Positions 1 through 12,191 of a DNA stretch of 64,000 nt are shown in pieces. Positions within the stretch are counted from its first letter, which is position 1; every line of letters starts with the position of its first letter. The stretch covers positions 31,988,160-32,052,159 of the forward strand of contig NC_068978.1 of NCBI RefSeq assembly GCF_016808095.1. Direction: 5' to 3'. Source of the stretch: Vigna angularis. Taxonomy: Eukaryota; Streptophyta; Magnoliopsida; Fabales; Fabaceae. The notes below the pieces were generated by a model. It saw only the letters and a program-made list of their open reading frames with translations, had not been told where the DNA came from and made no database searches. The position numbers and the translations under genes are program-made.

Positions 1-336
1 TCCGAACACCTCCTTAGACACACCAAGGATGAACTGACTATTTCCTCTGCTAATCGATTAGTCTGCATTGCTGTGCTTCTCCATGGCGCACTGGAACAAT
101 CGATTAACACCCTCTGTTAATCGATTAACACTGCACAGATTTTGCTGTTTGGCTTATTTTTACATCTCTTTTGAATGCAAACATAAAACCACTCATAATC
201 TAAGTCCTAGATGCTAAACTATAATTATTACAAAAGCTTTCCATAGCAATACAAGTCTTCATAACATTTTGAATCTTGATTTCTCTTGACTTGATTTGGA
301 CATCATCAAAACTTCATCTTCATCATTTTGCTAACA
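1..336. repeat. intergenic repeat with ATCGAT motifs, adjoining a copia RT
   Basis: This stretch has no gene. It holds three copies of a taATCGATta-type palindrome (near 50, 100 and 120). It ends abruptly where a copia reverse transcriptase reading frame begins in mid-motif (the KQ of LYGLKQ is at the junction). I infer that it is another mobile sequence inserted in, or rearranged against, the copia element. The family is not recognised. Confidence 0.35.
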
Positions 337-1430
337 AAGCAGACACCAAGAGCCTGGAATAAGGTGATGGATTTATTTATGTTAAAGCATAAATTTCTAA
401 AATGTCCAGTGGAACATGGTTTTTATGTAAGGTTCCAAGATTATGCAAATTTATTCCTAATGTGCATTTATGTGGATGACTTAATGATCACAGGAAGTAA
501 TATTTCAAAAATTGAGAAATTTAAAGGATATTTGATGGCTGAATTTGAAATGATTGATCTGGGTAAATTGAAGTATTTTCTTGGGCTTGACTTCGTTGAA
601 TCCAACAGTGGAATTATTCTCCACCAAAGAAAATATGCAGCAGAGATTGTGAAGAAATTTAATATGGAGACTTGTAATGAAACAACAACCCCAGAAGAGG
701 AAAAGGTTACTGCTTTAGAGAATGATGAAGATGAAGTTGACAACACTCTATATAAACAAATGGTGGGTTCACTCAAGTATCTATGTAACAGTAGGCCTGA
801 TATTTGCTTTGCAGTTAGGATTCTTAGCAGATTCATGCATCAGTCAAGCCAAAGAAGTTACATTTATTAGCTTCAAAGAGGGTGCTAAGATATATAAAGG
901 AAGCACTAGAGCTTGGATTTTTGTTTCCTAAAAAATTGTGAGATGCAAGATGTCTTAGTAGGTTGGTCCTTTTTTTGATTGGTATGGGGATAACAGTGAC
1001 AGAAGAAACACTACTGGGTTTTTGTTCAAGTTTATGGGTGCCCTGATCTCCTGGTGCAGTAAAAAGCAACAAGTGGTGGCTTTGTCCACCTGTGAGGCAG
1101 AATATAAAACTTGATCTTCTGCTACATGCCAAGTTGCTTGGCTTGACTCTATTTTGACAACAATAAAGGTGGAATTTAGGAGACCTATCCAACTGTTTGT
1201 TGATAACAAATCAACAATCAATTTGACTAATAATCCTGTGTCACATGGAATGAGCAAACACATAGAGATTAGATTTCATCTTTTGAGAAAACAAGTTAAC
1301 AATGAAAGGTTAAAACTGATTTACTACCCCACTCAGTTATAGTTAACAAATATTTTTACTAAACCTTTGAAGAAGGAAAATTTGATAACCTAAGATTTGA
1401 GTTAGACATGGTTAACTTTAATACTTGAAT
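337..1430 (+). pseudogene. Ty1/copia reverse transcriptase-RNase H remnant
   Basis: The first reading frame (to the TAG at 868) encodes the 3' half of a copia reverse transcriptase. It has the catalytic YVDD motif (in MCIYVDDLMI), then the DLGKLKYFLGL block and the RPDICFAV block. The following RNase H/C-terminal part (about 955-1400) is recognisable in pieces: SWCSKKQQVVALSTCEAEY, then NNPVSHGMSKHIEIRFH and a final TNIFTKPL. Stops and frame changes break it up. The 5' half of pol and gag are absent. It is a dead element fragment; the strand follows the RT motifs. Confidence 0.85.
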
Positions 1431-1503
1431 TAAGGAAAAATGTTGTATTAATTCAAGTATGTTTTTTTTAAAGGTTTTGGTTTAGACTCTTATAGATTTT
1501 ATA

Positions 1504-1916
1504 AATAAGAGTCATTCTATTCTTTTCAAAATAGAAAGTAAATAATATTTCTTACCAATTTCCTCTCCCCAGTTTCCTCTCATTTGTCTTCCGTTTTCTC
1601 TCATTCAATAAGAGTCATTCTATTCTTTTCAAAATAGAGAGTAAATAATATTTCTTACCAATTTCCTCTCCCCAGTTTCCTCTCATTTGTCTTCCGTTTT
1701 CTCTCATTCAATAAGAGTCATTATATCCTTTTCAAAATAGAAAGTAAATAATATTTCTTACCAATTTCCTCTCCCCAGTTTCCTCTCATTTGTCTTCTGT
1801 TTTCTCTCATTCAATAAGAGTCATTCTATTCTTTTCAAAATAGAGAGTAAATAATATTTCTTACCAATTTCCTCTCCCCAGTTTTCTCTGATTTGTCTTC
1901 CGTTTTCTCTCATTCA
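1504..1916. repeat. tandem array, 4 copies of a 103-bp unit
   Basis: The word aataagagtcatt recurs at 1504, 1607, 1710 and 1813, an exact 103-bp period. The units are nearly identical (isolated changes such as ttatatcc for ttctattc, and aaag/agag). The array lies about 70 bp beyond the end of the copia pol remnant, so it may sit in the element's 3' LTR or untranslated region. Near identity suggests recent expansion. Confidence 0.9.
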
Positions 1917-3400
1917 AACCAACAAGGAGGCAAATATTTTTAAAAAATGGTGTACTAGAAGAGAAGTGTTGAGGCAGGCCCATTAAAAGAGAGTGTTTAG
2001 GCAGGCCCATTATAAACTAATAGTGTTGGGCTGACTTGGAAGCCTTTTTGTGTGAATAAATGTGAAGTAAAAATGCAATATTTATTGTATTACCTCACAT
2101 ATGTATTAAGTTTGTCTTTCTTCATCCCTTTCAGAAATGTCTGCAACATCAATTATCCTTTTCCTTTTTTACCAAATATAAGAAACAGTGAAATTATTTA
2201 TTTAAAAATAAAGTTAAAACAAGATGTTTTTAAATTAGAAGTGAAAATAAAAAACATTCTTCCACAGAAAATTATTCTTACGAATCTTCACATTTGTAAA
2301 ACGTATAATTTTATAGTTTTTTCTGTGTGTATATGTAGAAGCATTCCATGGGTTAGGTTTGAAAGAAGACAGAAATTAATAATTGATATTTTGGCGTCGG
2401 TGGTGTTGAGCTGTGGACTTTATTCCTTCTTCACTCATCTTAATCTTATCTCATCCATACATGCCTTTCGTTGCTTTGATCAAAATAACAATAACAATTA
2501 TTATTATTATGATATATATTGTTATTATTATTATTATACAAAAACGACTTGGGACCTTTTTTTCTAGAAAAAGAAAAGAAAAAAAACGGTGACTTTTTCA
2601 AAATATGAAATTCCTTTTCAAAACTTAAAGAAAGGAGGGTAGTGTCTGGACATGCGTTGTTCCAAGCTTGAAGTGAAGGCAAATTAATTGGATTCGTTGG
2701 CCATGCGTTGTCCCGAATTTTACGACAATACAACGTCAAACACAAAATCAACTGACACCCTGACAGCTTCCTTTGCTTTGGTCTGGTTTCAGTTTTGGAC
2801 ATTAAGTTTCATCACTATAATACTATGTACATTTCACATATCATCAACCAAACTATTCCAAATCATTCTTCTCCACCAGTTACGTGCACGTTGTTTCACT
2901 GTCATCATCATCATCATCATTCATTCATAGAATAAATCAATGATGGATTACAGAAAAACAAAAGATTTGGATGGTCTTCTTGCAAATGTTCCTGTAACTA
3001 ATGTGTCTGTTTCAACTTCCACTACCTACATTTGCTCACAAATTCGTGTCAAATGTGCAAGATAACACAAGCTACTTAACATGACTGGCATCCAAAGATG
3101 TATCTAATCTAATTCTAAGCAATTTACTTTCTTATTGAACTACTGACTCAAGTTCTAAGCTTCCATTCCCTTTTCTGCATACTACCTAAGTTCTGTCAGC
3201 AATGCAAAGCCAACGAAAACAGAAGCTCACATTGAATTTCCAAGAGTGTTTTCTGCAGGAACATTATAGACATTTGTGTGCCAACAATTGATTCCAATCT
3301 ATAGAGTTTCAAACAGGTGAAAAGAGGATTAGTAAAAAACTATCCCAAAAGTAGGAGCTACATTTTTATTCCTTGTCGATGGAACAACTGAATTCTTCAC
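1917..3400. other. AT-rich intergenic region, no gene recognised
   Basis: I see no credible coding signal. The region holds short TTA and ATC microsatellites (near 2498-2540 and 2903-2922) and AT-rich DNA. The right part, next to the minus-strand gene at 3654, probably includes its 3' untranslated and downstream sequence. Confidence 0.5.
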
Positions 3401-3653
3401 ATATAATAGAATCACTTTGGGCAGCTACATACACATTCACACCACAATGAATCATAAAAAGGATAAACAGATTTACTTTACACAAAAATTCTATATTACC
3501 GTTTACCACCCGTATAAACTAGCCAAGGGGAAGAGAGGAGCCTATGCAAACAACCACCAAAAAGAGGTGTTTGGAAGAATTTCTGAATACAGCAACGGAG
3601 CTTGCAAATATGAGTGGAACCACAGCAAGTGAAGATCGTGCAAAAACAATGTG

Positions 3654-4622
3654 TCAGGGTGCATATTCATGCTCAAGTGCAGGCTGCGTTCGAGTAACCG
3701 TGGCAGCAGGTGCTTTTGTGTCCCCAACATTGGCCATATGAAGGGCTTCGCCTGCATCTGCAGCCCTTTCCATCTGCTGTATTCTCTTGTTTCGTTTGTA
3801 CTTAAGCACCCACAAAACCAGCAAACACAGCAGCACCAAAAACACAACTCCACCCAACACCGACCCCACAATAACCCCAACCTTGTTGCTGCTATTGCTC
3901 TCCTGTGGCACAACTGGCGGTGGTGGAGAAGGAGGAGGAGACACTGGTGGTGGCAATGATGGTGCCGGAGGTGGAGGAACAGAAGTCTCGGCGACTATAG
4001 ATAAATGGCCTTGTGTGGAGGTAGAGCAAGTGTTGCCTCCTGTTACATTGCTGAAATTGGATGAACCCTCCAAATCAAACCAAACACATCTTGCCACAGC
4101 ACCCAAAGGAGGATCTCTGACATCCACAAACTTGACCCTGATAGGGTCAGCAGAGGCGCTAACATTGAGGGTTGGTAAATTTGTGGCTGACAAATTGGAG
4201 CCATTGTAAGCCAAGAGTCCTAGAACAGGAGCCAGGTAAGTGTAATTGGGCAAAGGGTAGTACCTTTTGGACAAATTACCCAAATTTTGGTACACCAAAA
4301 CCAGCCTCTTCACATAAGGCCTCTCAATGATCCCTATGGGAATCTCAAACTCGTTGTAGCTGGGAACAACCCCTCTTCTCCTCAAACTGCCACTCCTTAA
4401 TCTCAATGCGGCAACCTTAACCCCGGTGAAATTGGAAGGAAGCAGAGATGTCGCATTGTAAATTGTACCCGTTTTGGGTCTGACCAAAGCTCTGTAGGCA
4501 TATTCTTGCAGAATCGCATCAAGGGACCTTGCTTCGCTAGACTGAGCCCCGGCAAGGGGAAGTGGAGAGCATAGCAGAAGAGGCAGAACCAGCAGAAGAA
4601 GATGATGATGATGAAGCCACAT
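3654..4622 (-). CDS. DUF1191-type plant membrane protein
   Basis: The gene is a single-exon 322-aa ORF. Residues 1-26 form a signal peptide (histidine and leucine-rich, ending LAGA-QS). An extracellular domain follows with many N-glycosylation sequons (NAT, NFT, NLS, NYT, NGS, NLS, NVS, NFS, NVT). Next come a proline-rich stretch (about 216-239), one transmembrane helix (about 248-273) and a basic cytoplasmic tail (KYKRNKR, then an MERAADAGEALHMA segment). This order matches the plant family annotated as DUF1191, whose biochemical role is unknown to me. The start is the first ATG and directly precedes the signal peptide. It is probably a type I cell-surface protein. Family assignment is from memory of its pattern. 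Confidence 0.85.
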   Translation of the reverse strand: MWLHHHHLLLLVLPLLLCSPLPLAGAQSSEARSLDAILQEYAYRALVRPKTGTIYNATSLLPSNFTGVKVAALRLRSGSLRRRGVVPSYNEFEIPIGIIERPYVKRLVLVYQNLGNLSKRYYPLPNYTYLAPVLGLLAYNGSNLSATNLPTLNVSASADPIRVKFVDVRDPPLGAVARCVWFDLEGSSNFSNVTGGNTCSTSTQGHLSIVAETSVPPPPAPSLPPPVSPPPSPPPPVVPQESNSSNKVGVIVGSVLGGVVFLVLLCLLVLWVLKYKRNKRIQQMERAADAGEALHMANVGDTKAPAATVTRTQPALEHEYAP

Positions 4623-4702
4623 GGAAGAAAAACAACAACAACAAAAATAATAATAAAAGATAAAGTTTTGAGCTGTCCGGAGTTTTATTGAGAAGGAACA
4701 AG

Positions 4703-4713
4703 ACCAACGGTAT
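4703..4713 (-). promoter_or_regulatory. possible TATA region of the DUF1191 gene
   Basis: A TATATTATA-like stretch lies about 85 bp upstream of the ATG on the minus strand. The position suits a short leader. No transcription start can be shown from sequence alone. Confidence 0.3.
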
Positions 4714-4799
4714 AATATAAGGAACGATGTTCTAAAGCGACTTTGAAGGTTTGGTCTTTGGGTATAATTGAACCGTTATTGGGAAAAGGCAAAGAGAGG

Positions 4800-7599
4800 G
4801 GAGGGGAATCTGCTTCTGGGCTTTTGCATTTCATCCTTTCCTCAAAAATCAGTTCAGTTCGAAAAAGGGGAAAAAGAAGATGGAATTCATGAAAATGAAA
4901 ATGAAATTAAAGACTAACATAACAGAACAGAATATAATAGAATAGAAAGAAAGCCCTAATACACTTGTTCATGGAATCCAGAATCCATGGCAAACAATGT
5001 TCATGAGAATCCCCCATTACAGCATTTGGACTGAGATCACCCTCTGCTGCAAAAAGAGAAGATAGAAAGAGATAAACAGTGTGCGTTGAGTTGCAGAGAG
5101 AGTGGTTGAGGTGCAGAGGAGAGACTACTGGGCACCAGAACAAAAGCAGAAAGCAGCGTGACTGCGAGCCTGTGTTTGTTTTTGTGGCCCTTCCAAAAAC
5201 AAAAACACCAACACCTACACCAACAACATCAACATCATCAAACACTGTATTCCAATGCAACCCCTTCCATGTCACAAATTATTCACTCCCTCTCTCTTAA
5301 ACCTTTTCACATCCTCAATTTTCCCCAAAACATTAAATTATACAATTTAATACCAATTCAACTTTTCCTTAAAATTCACAGTTTTACCAAAAACAAAAAC
5401 ATGACACGATTTTATTCTCAATGGAAAAAAACTACTCTCTAATACAAATTTCTAATTTAATGCTCATTGCTCTTGTTTTTTATATATACATTAACTATGA
5501 ATAAATTATATTTTTAGACAAAGTCTTTGTCTTATCATGTAAACTCGACTGAGGGGTTCCATTATTGGTTAAGCTTACGTAGAGATGACAGAATCATAAG
5601 TTAGCTCCGTCGAGTTCTGTTCAATGAAAAAGAATTTTTTTAAAGGTCCATTTTTTATTATATTGGTAAAAGGAAAACTCAAAGTCCTCTTCCAATTTGC
5701 CTTTGACATAATCTCAAATAAATAAAAGCCTTGAAATTGTCTATTCTAAAATTTAATGCCCTTGTGCTCCAGTTGGCTAGATATTTTGAAAAAAACAAGT
5801 GATTTATTTATTTATTTTGGAAATTATTTAGTAATTAATTTAAGCAAATTCAAATAGCAGTAAAGAAGAAAAAAACTAGTTAAAGCACACACGAGTCATC
5901 AGCAAAAGAATATAAACAGATAAAGGTGCAGACATGGTGTTTTTACCGTGATGGCCCTACTCTTTTTGCATATATCCGAAAATATCCTGTTCCAAAACAA
6001 GTGTGTGATGGTAGGTGCTGAAGGATAGAGGCTTCGTTGGTTGGAGTGCAGCGCAAAAATACTTGTGAATCAATTCAATGAGAAATGAAAAATGCATACA
6101 TCATCACTATAAATACAACCAACTCTATCATCTTTCATCAATTTTCTTTCATGCAACATACTCTTTCATACTATAATGTAACAAAACTCATGAATTACTT
6201 CAATCATAACTCAATTTTGCAGATAATTTGATACGATATGCATGATTACTTGGATGAGTTCTCATTAAAAAAATACATTTTAAATTTAATTTAATTCTAT
6301 AAAACTAACTTATAAAATAAGATTTATAATTATTTATAAAATATATGTAGAAAGAAACAACAAAGTTTTTAAACAAAAGCTTATTGCAAAGTATTAGTTA
6401 ATTTAAACTGTCTTTAGGAAAAGTTGCATGAGTTTGACTTAATAATTTGCTTAATAAATTTCGGCTGCTTCATTTTTTAAACCGTGTTGGTTTAGTTTAG
6501 GGTAAGCAAGTTTTGGGTTTCGACTTTCACGGAAAAAAGAAAAGCACTTTCTACCAAAGTAGGGGACCGAATAGGATGGACTTTGGGCAAAATTAGTTGA
6601 TGAATGACCTGATAATTAATAATTTTTTTCTTGAATTAAATTACTCATATTTTACAATTTTCATTTTACGTAATTTTCATAGAAGATTATGTAATGAAAC
6701 ATCATTTTATTTCAATTTAAATACACAAAATATTAAAAAGTATAACTTCACAAATGTTAAAAGTGGTGTACTAATTTATTGTCACTCTAAAATTGAAATA
6801 AATAATGATACGTAAAAATAACTTGAGGTTAATAAGAAATTGTATTGACATATAAGAGGTAACATTGCAAGAATTATATAAGCTATGGTCCAAACTATGT
6901 AAGTAATTTAATTATAATTTATAATTTATAAGTTAAATTTTTTTAAAATAGGTTATTTTAAAATACTTACCTTAATCAAACTAGCGTATTAGTTAGTTTA
7001 ATGATGTTATCAAAACACATTCTAAACCTTCCAAAATGTTTTTTCTATAAAGATAAAATCAGTTTTTACAGTTGAATAGTTGTTTACTTCTGGTTGAACT
7101 TGTTAGGAACACATTCTCACACCTAATATTTATGTTGCCACTTATTTATATAGTATTATATTTTAATGCATTTTTACTGTTAGGAGGATGAACTCACATC
7201 ATCATTAATATTTAATTAATTGTTATCTCAAATATGATCACAGAATTATGTTTTAGTTTTCTTACCAAAACATTTCCCATCAATTGGGATTTTCTTACAT
7301 AGTATTTTCGGTAATATCCATACGTTAAGAGAAAACTCATGAAATGGAATGATGATAAATTGTCTTGAAAGTGAAAGTATTCCTTTAGTGTAATAAAAGA
7401 GAATATTTTTTTTTGCTAACAAAAGTGGGCATTTAACAATCTATGGATCACATAAATCAATGCATGAATTTAAATATATAATTGGTTAAAAATCTCATAT
7501 GAACTAGAGATAAATTATATTTATAATATATAAGTGAGTTTAAATTTTACTTTATAAGTCATTAGTGCAATAAGGGGAAACGACAAGGCAATAGAGGGT
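4800..7599. other. AT-rich intergenic region
   Basis: No protein gene is supported. At 6107-6120 a good TATA box (cactataaatacaa) follows less AT-rich DNA on the + strand. It could drive a non-coding transcript, but no hairpin precursor or ORF follows. Around 6285-6350 there is a copy of a repeat also seen at 60.2-60.5 kb (ttaatttaattctataaaactaacttataa type). The rest is unassigned. Confidence 0.4.
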
Positions 7600-7604
7600 G
7601 TTCC

Positions 7605-7894
7605 TGTAACGTCCCGACACGCTTAACCATGAAATTCTTATGAGTCAGGCTACCGAAAAGCAAATGCATTTGGTGATATGAGTAGTCAAATCAATTACTT
7701 TAAGTTATCCTTCAACTGTATAGTCTCATACCTACACAGTCTCTGGATCCCTCTCATTCCAGTGTATGTTCGATTCGTCCATGTACCCCTTCCACTCGAA
7801 GCCTGCCAGGAGCCGCTCCTTGTTTGTGCCCCCTGCACCATGCCTCTTGCACCGGCGACACTCCCCGCCCTCGTCTCAGTGCCCGGGTGTTACA
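7605..7894. mobile_element. solo LTR (290 bp) with 5-bp target duplication
   Basis: The segment begins TGTAACGTCCCG and ends CCCGGGTGTTACA, giving TG...CA ends within a longer imperfect inverted terminal repeat. It is flanked by GTTCC on both sides (7600-7604 and 7895-7899), a perfect 5-bp duplication. No internal retrotransposon sequence is present, so this is a solo LTR or a very small TRIM-like element. The GC-rich body contrasts with the AT-rich surroundings. The word GTTAAGCGTG (minus strand) resembles part of a 5S rRNA gene, but too little matches to call one. Confidence 0.85.
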
Positions 7895-8589
7895 GTTCCT
7901 TTCTTTATATTTTTTTTTTGCCAAACTTTTGACCTTGGTTGCTGATGAATCGAGGTAGTAAATAGGGATCTTCTGCCTCAATTGGGGGTTGAATCGGGGC
8001 ACTAAAGATATTTTTTCTTTTTTCATTAATCTTTTTGCTTCAGTTATGACCAGAACCAGTGCCATAGAGGGCATATTGTCTCGGTTATGATCACAACTGA
8101 CGCCTATTCTAAGAGTTTTTTTAAAAAAGAACAAGTTTGTTTCTGCAATAATTTGAACCACAAAAACAAACCTGTATATTTCAAAATTGTCTAGAATAGT
8201 CCAGAATAGTTCAGAAGCATATTTTCAATTAAAATTGTAATAAATCATAAATCAATTCAATATACATAGAATTGTAATAATAAATCAACTTAGAAGCATA
8301 AATAAAACCAATGTACAAAGTTAACTTAATATTCATAAATATGCTAATGTAGAAATTACTATATACTAATATCTATATAGTTGAATTACATATTTGTAAG
8401 TTTAAGTTAGGTTTAAAATTTATTTTTTAAGATGATATTAGAATTATCCCATTCTAACTATATTTGATATTTGTTGGATTTATTGTATTACTCGTTATTA
8501 AATAATTATTAATGTTTAATTTTTTATATGTCTTTTGATGTGATGAATTGTATTAGAGATTCATATTGACTAAAAACAAAATGAATTTA

Positions 8590-8591
<2 letters not shown>

Positions 8592-8656
<65 letters not shown>
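8592..8656. repeat. TA dinucleotide microsatellite
   Basis: About 32 uninterrupted TA repeats (65 bp). Confidence 0.97.
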
Positions 8657-8659
<3 letters not shown>

Positions 8660-10421
8660 TCAATATCACTTTACAACTTAGTTTTAAACTTAAAGATATT
8701 TTTTAATAAAACTTTTGTTGATAAAATATTAGGATAAAACAAAGGAAGGTGAAGGCAAGTGTGATGATTGTTAAAAGGACGATGGCAAAGGAAGTTTGGT
8801 CCACATTGGCTCTAAAGCATATGACAAACTATCATATTATCATATGTATGTATGTGCCAAATTGCACATGCCTCACCCTCTCTTCTGTTGTCTTCGGATA
8901 AAAAACAATTTCTATTTTTAAGAATACATGTTCTTTATACACACCAATGTATATGTAAGTGATAAACTATGTCAAACCAAATTCATTTTTAGGTTCTGTC
9001 TTTTTCTCTTTACATCTCTTTCTGAAAACTAAACCATCCAACCAACATCCCTCTCATTAAATAGCCCCTACACTTTATATGTTGGGTTACTTTTACATTA
9101 CTCATTCTCAGATACGTATATAAATAAATAAAAAAGTAACATTTATGATTGATTTCAAAGTAAAGTAATTAGTTTTAAAAGAATTTTAACAACCCTTGAG
9201 TCTCTTAAGTTTTGAACCTCTTTCTTAATATTAATCTTTAAAAAAAATAGTCCTTGAATATTACCTAGGTATGTTTTATCAGGTTAAAAAAAGTCATAAA
9301 AAAGTAATGAAGTAACTATTTTTATTTTTTGGATTTGAATATCTAAGAAGATATAAGAAGATTATCTACTTTGCTGTGGTTGACATATTTGTTTATAAAG
9401 TAACGGCTCAAGAGTGTAAATTCAAAGTGAATGATGACTTATTAATGTTTATTTCACTTAATTATGAATTACTAGAAAATTAAAAGAACTATATGTTTGA
9501 TCTATATAAAGTCATATGTTTTAGTTTTTATATATTTTTTTAATGTTTGCCGAGTTTTATATTTTGCCCTATTTGAAAAATATTTATCTATTATTTTATT
9601 TAACTATAATGATTGAAGATTCTACTTTACGTTAAAATATCATCTTATAAATTAAATTTTATTGAATGAGGTTAAATTTCACTTCTAAAATTATGTATTT
9701 TAATTGTAGAAAAAAAAAATTAATACAACCATTTTTATGATAATAAATGGATCAAGGAAATACGAGAAATATATACATGGATTATGAGAAAAAGAAAGAA
9801 AATAAATTTATTGTACTTTCAATTGTTTCAGAAGAATAACATAAGATTAAGTGTATATATGTTGATTGAAGTGTGGACAAAGATAGCGTTTTCACCTGAG
9901 CTGAGTAACATATAGCAGTGATGGCGCTTTCTAATGAAAAATGTGATGTAAATTGACACTTGCTGGTAATTGGTGTGAAACTGATAATAGAGAAAAAGAA
10001 TCTGTGACAACAAGTCATCTTTTTTTGTCGGCAACTCAAAGTTTACGATGGTGAACGAAGGATTTGAATAAAGCAGTTAACTAGTAGTTGGATGATAACA
10101 AAGTTATGTTCTCTCGTCTTTCATGCTTTTCATACCAAATTGCATAAATTAAAGATAGAAAAAAAGTGCATGCCACTTAATAATTCATGTTGTTTTCAAG
10201 TAATTTAATATACTGATAAGTAAAATAATTTAAGATTATTTTAGCTGTATGATTGCATAGTCCAAGAGAGTAAGCACAAATTCAAGTAGAAGCTCCTTTT
10301 CATGATTAGTGACGTCATAGTCACGTTCACATGCTCCTCCATTAAACTTCTTTCTTCCTTCAACTTGTTTAGCTTCAAATAAGATAGCATACAAACAAAC
10401 AAGAGTTTTGTATTACAGATT
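8660..10421. other. AT-rich intergenic region, no gene recognised
   Basis: Short ORFs occur (for example minus strand near 9782-10039) but have AT-driven composition and no motif. Nothing else is supported. Confidence 0.5.
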
Positions 10422-10426
10422 AAAGG

Positions 10427-11394
10427 TGTACCAGCGAGAACCGGGCGCCGTACGAAGGACGCCCATGAGGAGACGGGCGCCGCCCAAAGGACGCCCATGT
10501 CACACCCGCCACAGACGAATGCTCGACCGCCCAAGTCTTGGCCGCCCAAGTAGGTACGGATTGAACCTAGACCGTACAAACTCTCCTACACCAGCAAATG
10601 TCCGACGTCGCACATATGGACACCCACTAGAGGTCGTCCGACCATCTCGGTGCCTATGCCGACCACCTGGGTAGAACCTCTGTCTAAGAGAAACTTTGAA
10701 GAACTCACAAGGAATTCCATCACCACGAGACAGCGCCGCACTCTCCATGCTCACAAAAAGTGTTCTACAGGACGACGCCGAGAGACGAACGTTTGGTATC
10801 ATGAAAGTGCCGGGCAACCGCATAGAAGATCGTCCGCCCAACGAAGTGCCGGGCGACCGCATAGAAGTTCGTCCGCCCAACGAAGTGCCGGGCGACCGCA
10901 TAGAAGTTCGTCCGCCCAACGAAGTGCCTGGGAACCGCGTAGGGGATCGTCCGCCCAATGTAGTGACCGAGTCGTCCATAGGAAGGACGAACGCCCGTTT
11001 CATTTGGGCGGACGCCCATATCACACTGACCGGCCAAATCGCTAACCACTGTAGCTCAAGTAAATTAACCTGGTTTAGAGGTAAGTGGAAATTAGAAGCT
11101 ATTGGGCTGATTGGGCCGTGATTAACTTTTCACTAATCCCAAGCCCATAGCGAAAACTATAAATACAGGTTCACGGTGAGTGGTAAAGCAAGTGACATTG
11201 AATGCACATTTATTGCTATCCCTTGAGAAAAGCCATTGCTCTGAAACTGACTTTGGTATCGGAGAATCTTTTGTAGGTCTCCACCCCTCCGGACCAAGAA
11301 GAAAATCAAAGCTCGGGACGAAGATCCACCGCTGAGACAAGATCGAAGGAGAACTGGAAGGTTGAGAACCGCACAGCCCTACACATCCGAAACA
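10427..11394 (+). mobile_element. solo LTR of a gypsy-type retrotransposon (968 bp)
   Basis: The segment starts TGTACCAGCG, ends TCCGAAACA and is flanked by AAAGG on both sides (10422-10426 and 11395-11399), a perfect 5-bp target duplication. It has a TATA box (actataaata, 11157-11165) about 240 bp before its end, which sets the + orientation. It also contains the block around ggtatcggagaatcttttg that is common in R/U5 regions of plant gypsy elements. The 5' half is GC-rich and made of cgtccgccca-type repeats. No gag or pol is attached, so it arose by LTR-LTR recombination. Confidence 0.88.
10807..10962. repeat. tandem array, 4 copies of a 39-bp unit inside the solo LTR
   Basis: The unit starts gtgccgggc and includes gtccgcccaacgaa. 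Copies begin at 10807, 10846, 10885 and 10924, an exact 39-bp period; the last copy is the most divergent. Because 39 is divisible by three, several frames stay open across it. Those ORFs are not genes. Confidence 0.92.
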
Positions 11395-11399
11395 AAAGG

Positions 11400-12191
11400 A
11401 GTTTATTTACATCTAACTTAAGACTATAGTTTATGAGTATGTTATAAAATGCGTAAATTTTTCATGTTTAAAACTTAAATTCACATCAAATTTTAACCTT
11501 ATATAATCCAGTTTACTTGCAACAGTAATTAGTATACCATAGGATTAGATGATTTATATAATCAAAATCATTGATAAGATTGATCCGAATGATCATTATT
11601 ATTCAATCAAGATTATCAATAAACATTGTTTATTAATAAAAAAGTCATGATTAAAAGTTTGTTATATTATAAATTTATAAATTTTGCTTAAAAGTTCATG
11701 ATTGTATTTATTATGAATTTAGATATTTATTGAATAATGGAATTAATTACTGATTTAATAGTCAAAATATTTTTAATAATAGTATATCTAAAATGCTTGA
11801 AACTCGGACAAAAAAATTTTAAATAAGAGTGTTCATGATCACTTATGCTAACTTGAAAGAAGATGTGAAGAAGTGTTATGGAGAAATCCTCAAATCCTAT
11901 ACCCAAGACAGTTAGATTAGGAAAAGATACTTTTGTGTCTTCCTAGTAGTAACCAGATTTCTTCTAAGAAATTTGCAAACAAATGTATATATATAGAGAG
12001 AGATTGATAGATACATAATGAATAACAGAATGTGTTTTTGGTTAGGGGGAACACAACACTAAACCCCGTCATTCCTAGCTAGTTTAATCTTCCCAGATTG
12101 TAACAAGTGAACAATTATGTGTTTTCCACAAGTAAGGAACCCATCTAAGGCTAAACCAAACTACACATGTCAAAAATATATATAAGGATCA
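11400..12191. other. AT-rich intergenic region
   Basis: No gene is seen. The right-hand part is probably downstream sequence of the minus-strand gene that ends at 12192. Confidence 0.5.

Noticed and set aside
3787..4209. Plus-strand ORF of 140 codons
   Set aside because: Antisense shadow of the DUF1191 gene; its glycine run is the reverse of the proline-rich segment.
4907..5442. Short ORFs on both strands near 5.0-5.4 kb
   Set aside because: No motif, no splice partner and AT/CA-rich composition; likely spacer or untranslated sequence.
7610..7640. 5S rRNA gene
   Set aside because: Only about ten bases (GTTAAGCGTG) match; the rest of the gene is absent.
10408..11121. Overlapping ORFs of 88-174 codons in a GC-rich stretch
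   Set aside because: They arise from the 39-bp repeat and cgtcc motifs in a solo LTR, on both strands and in several frames.
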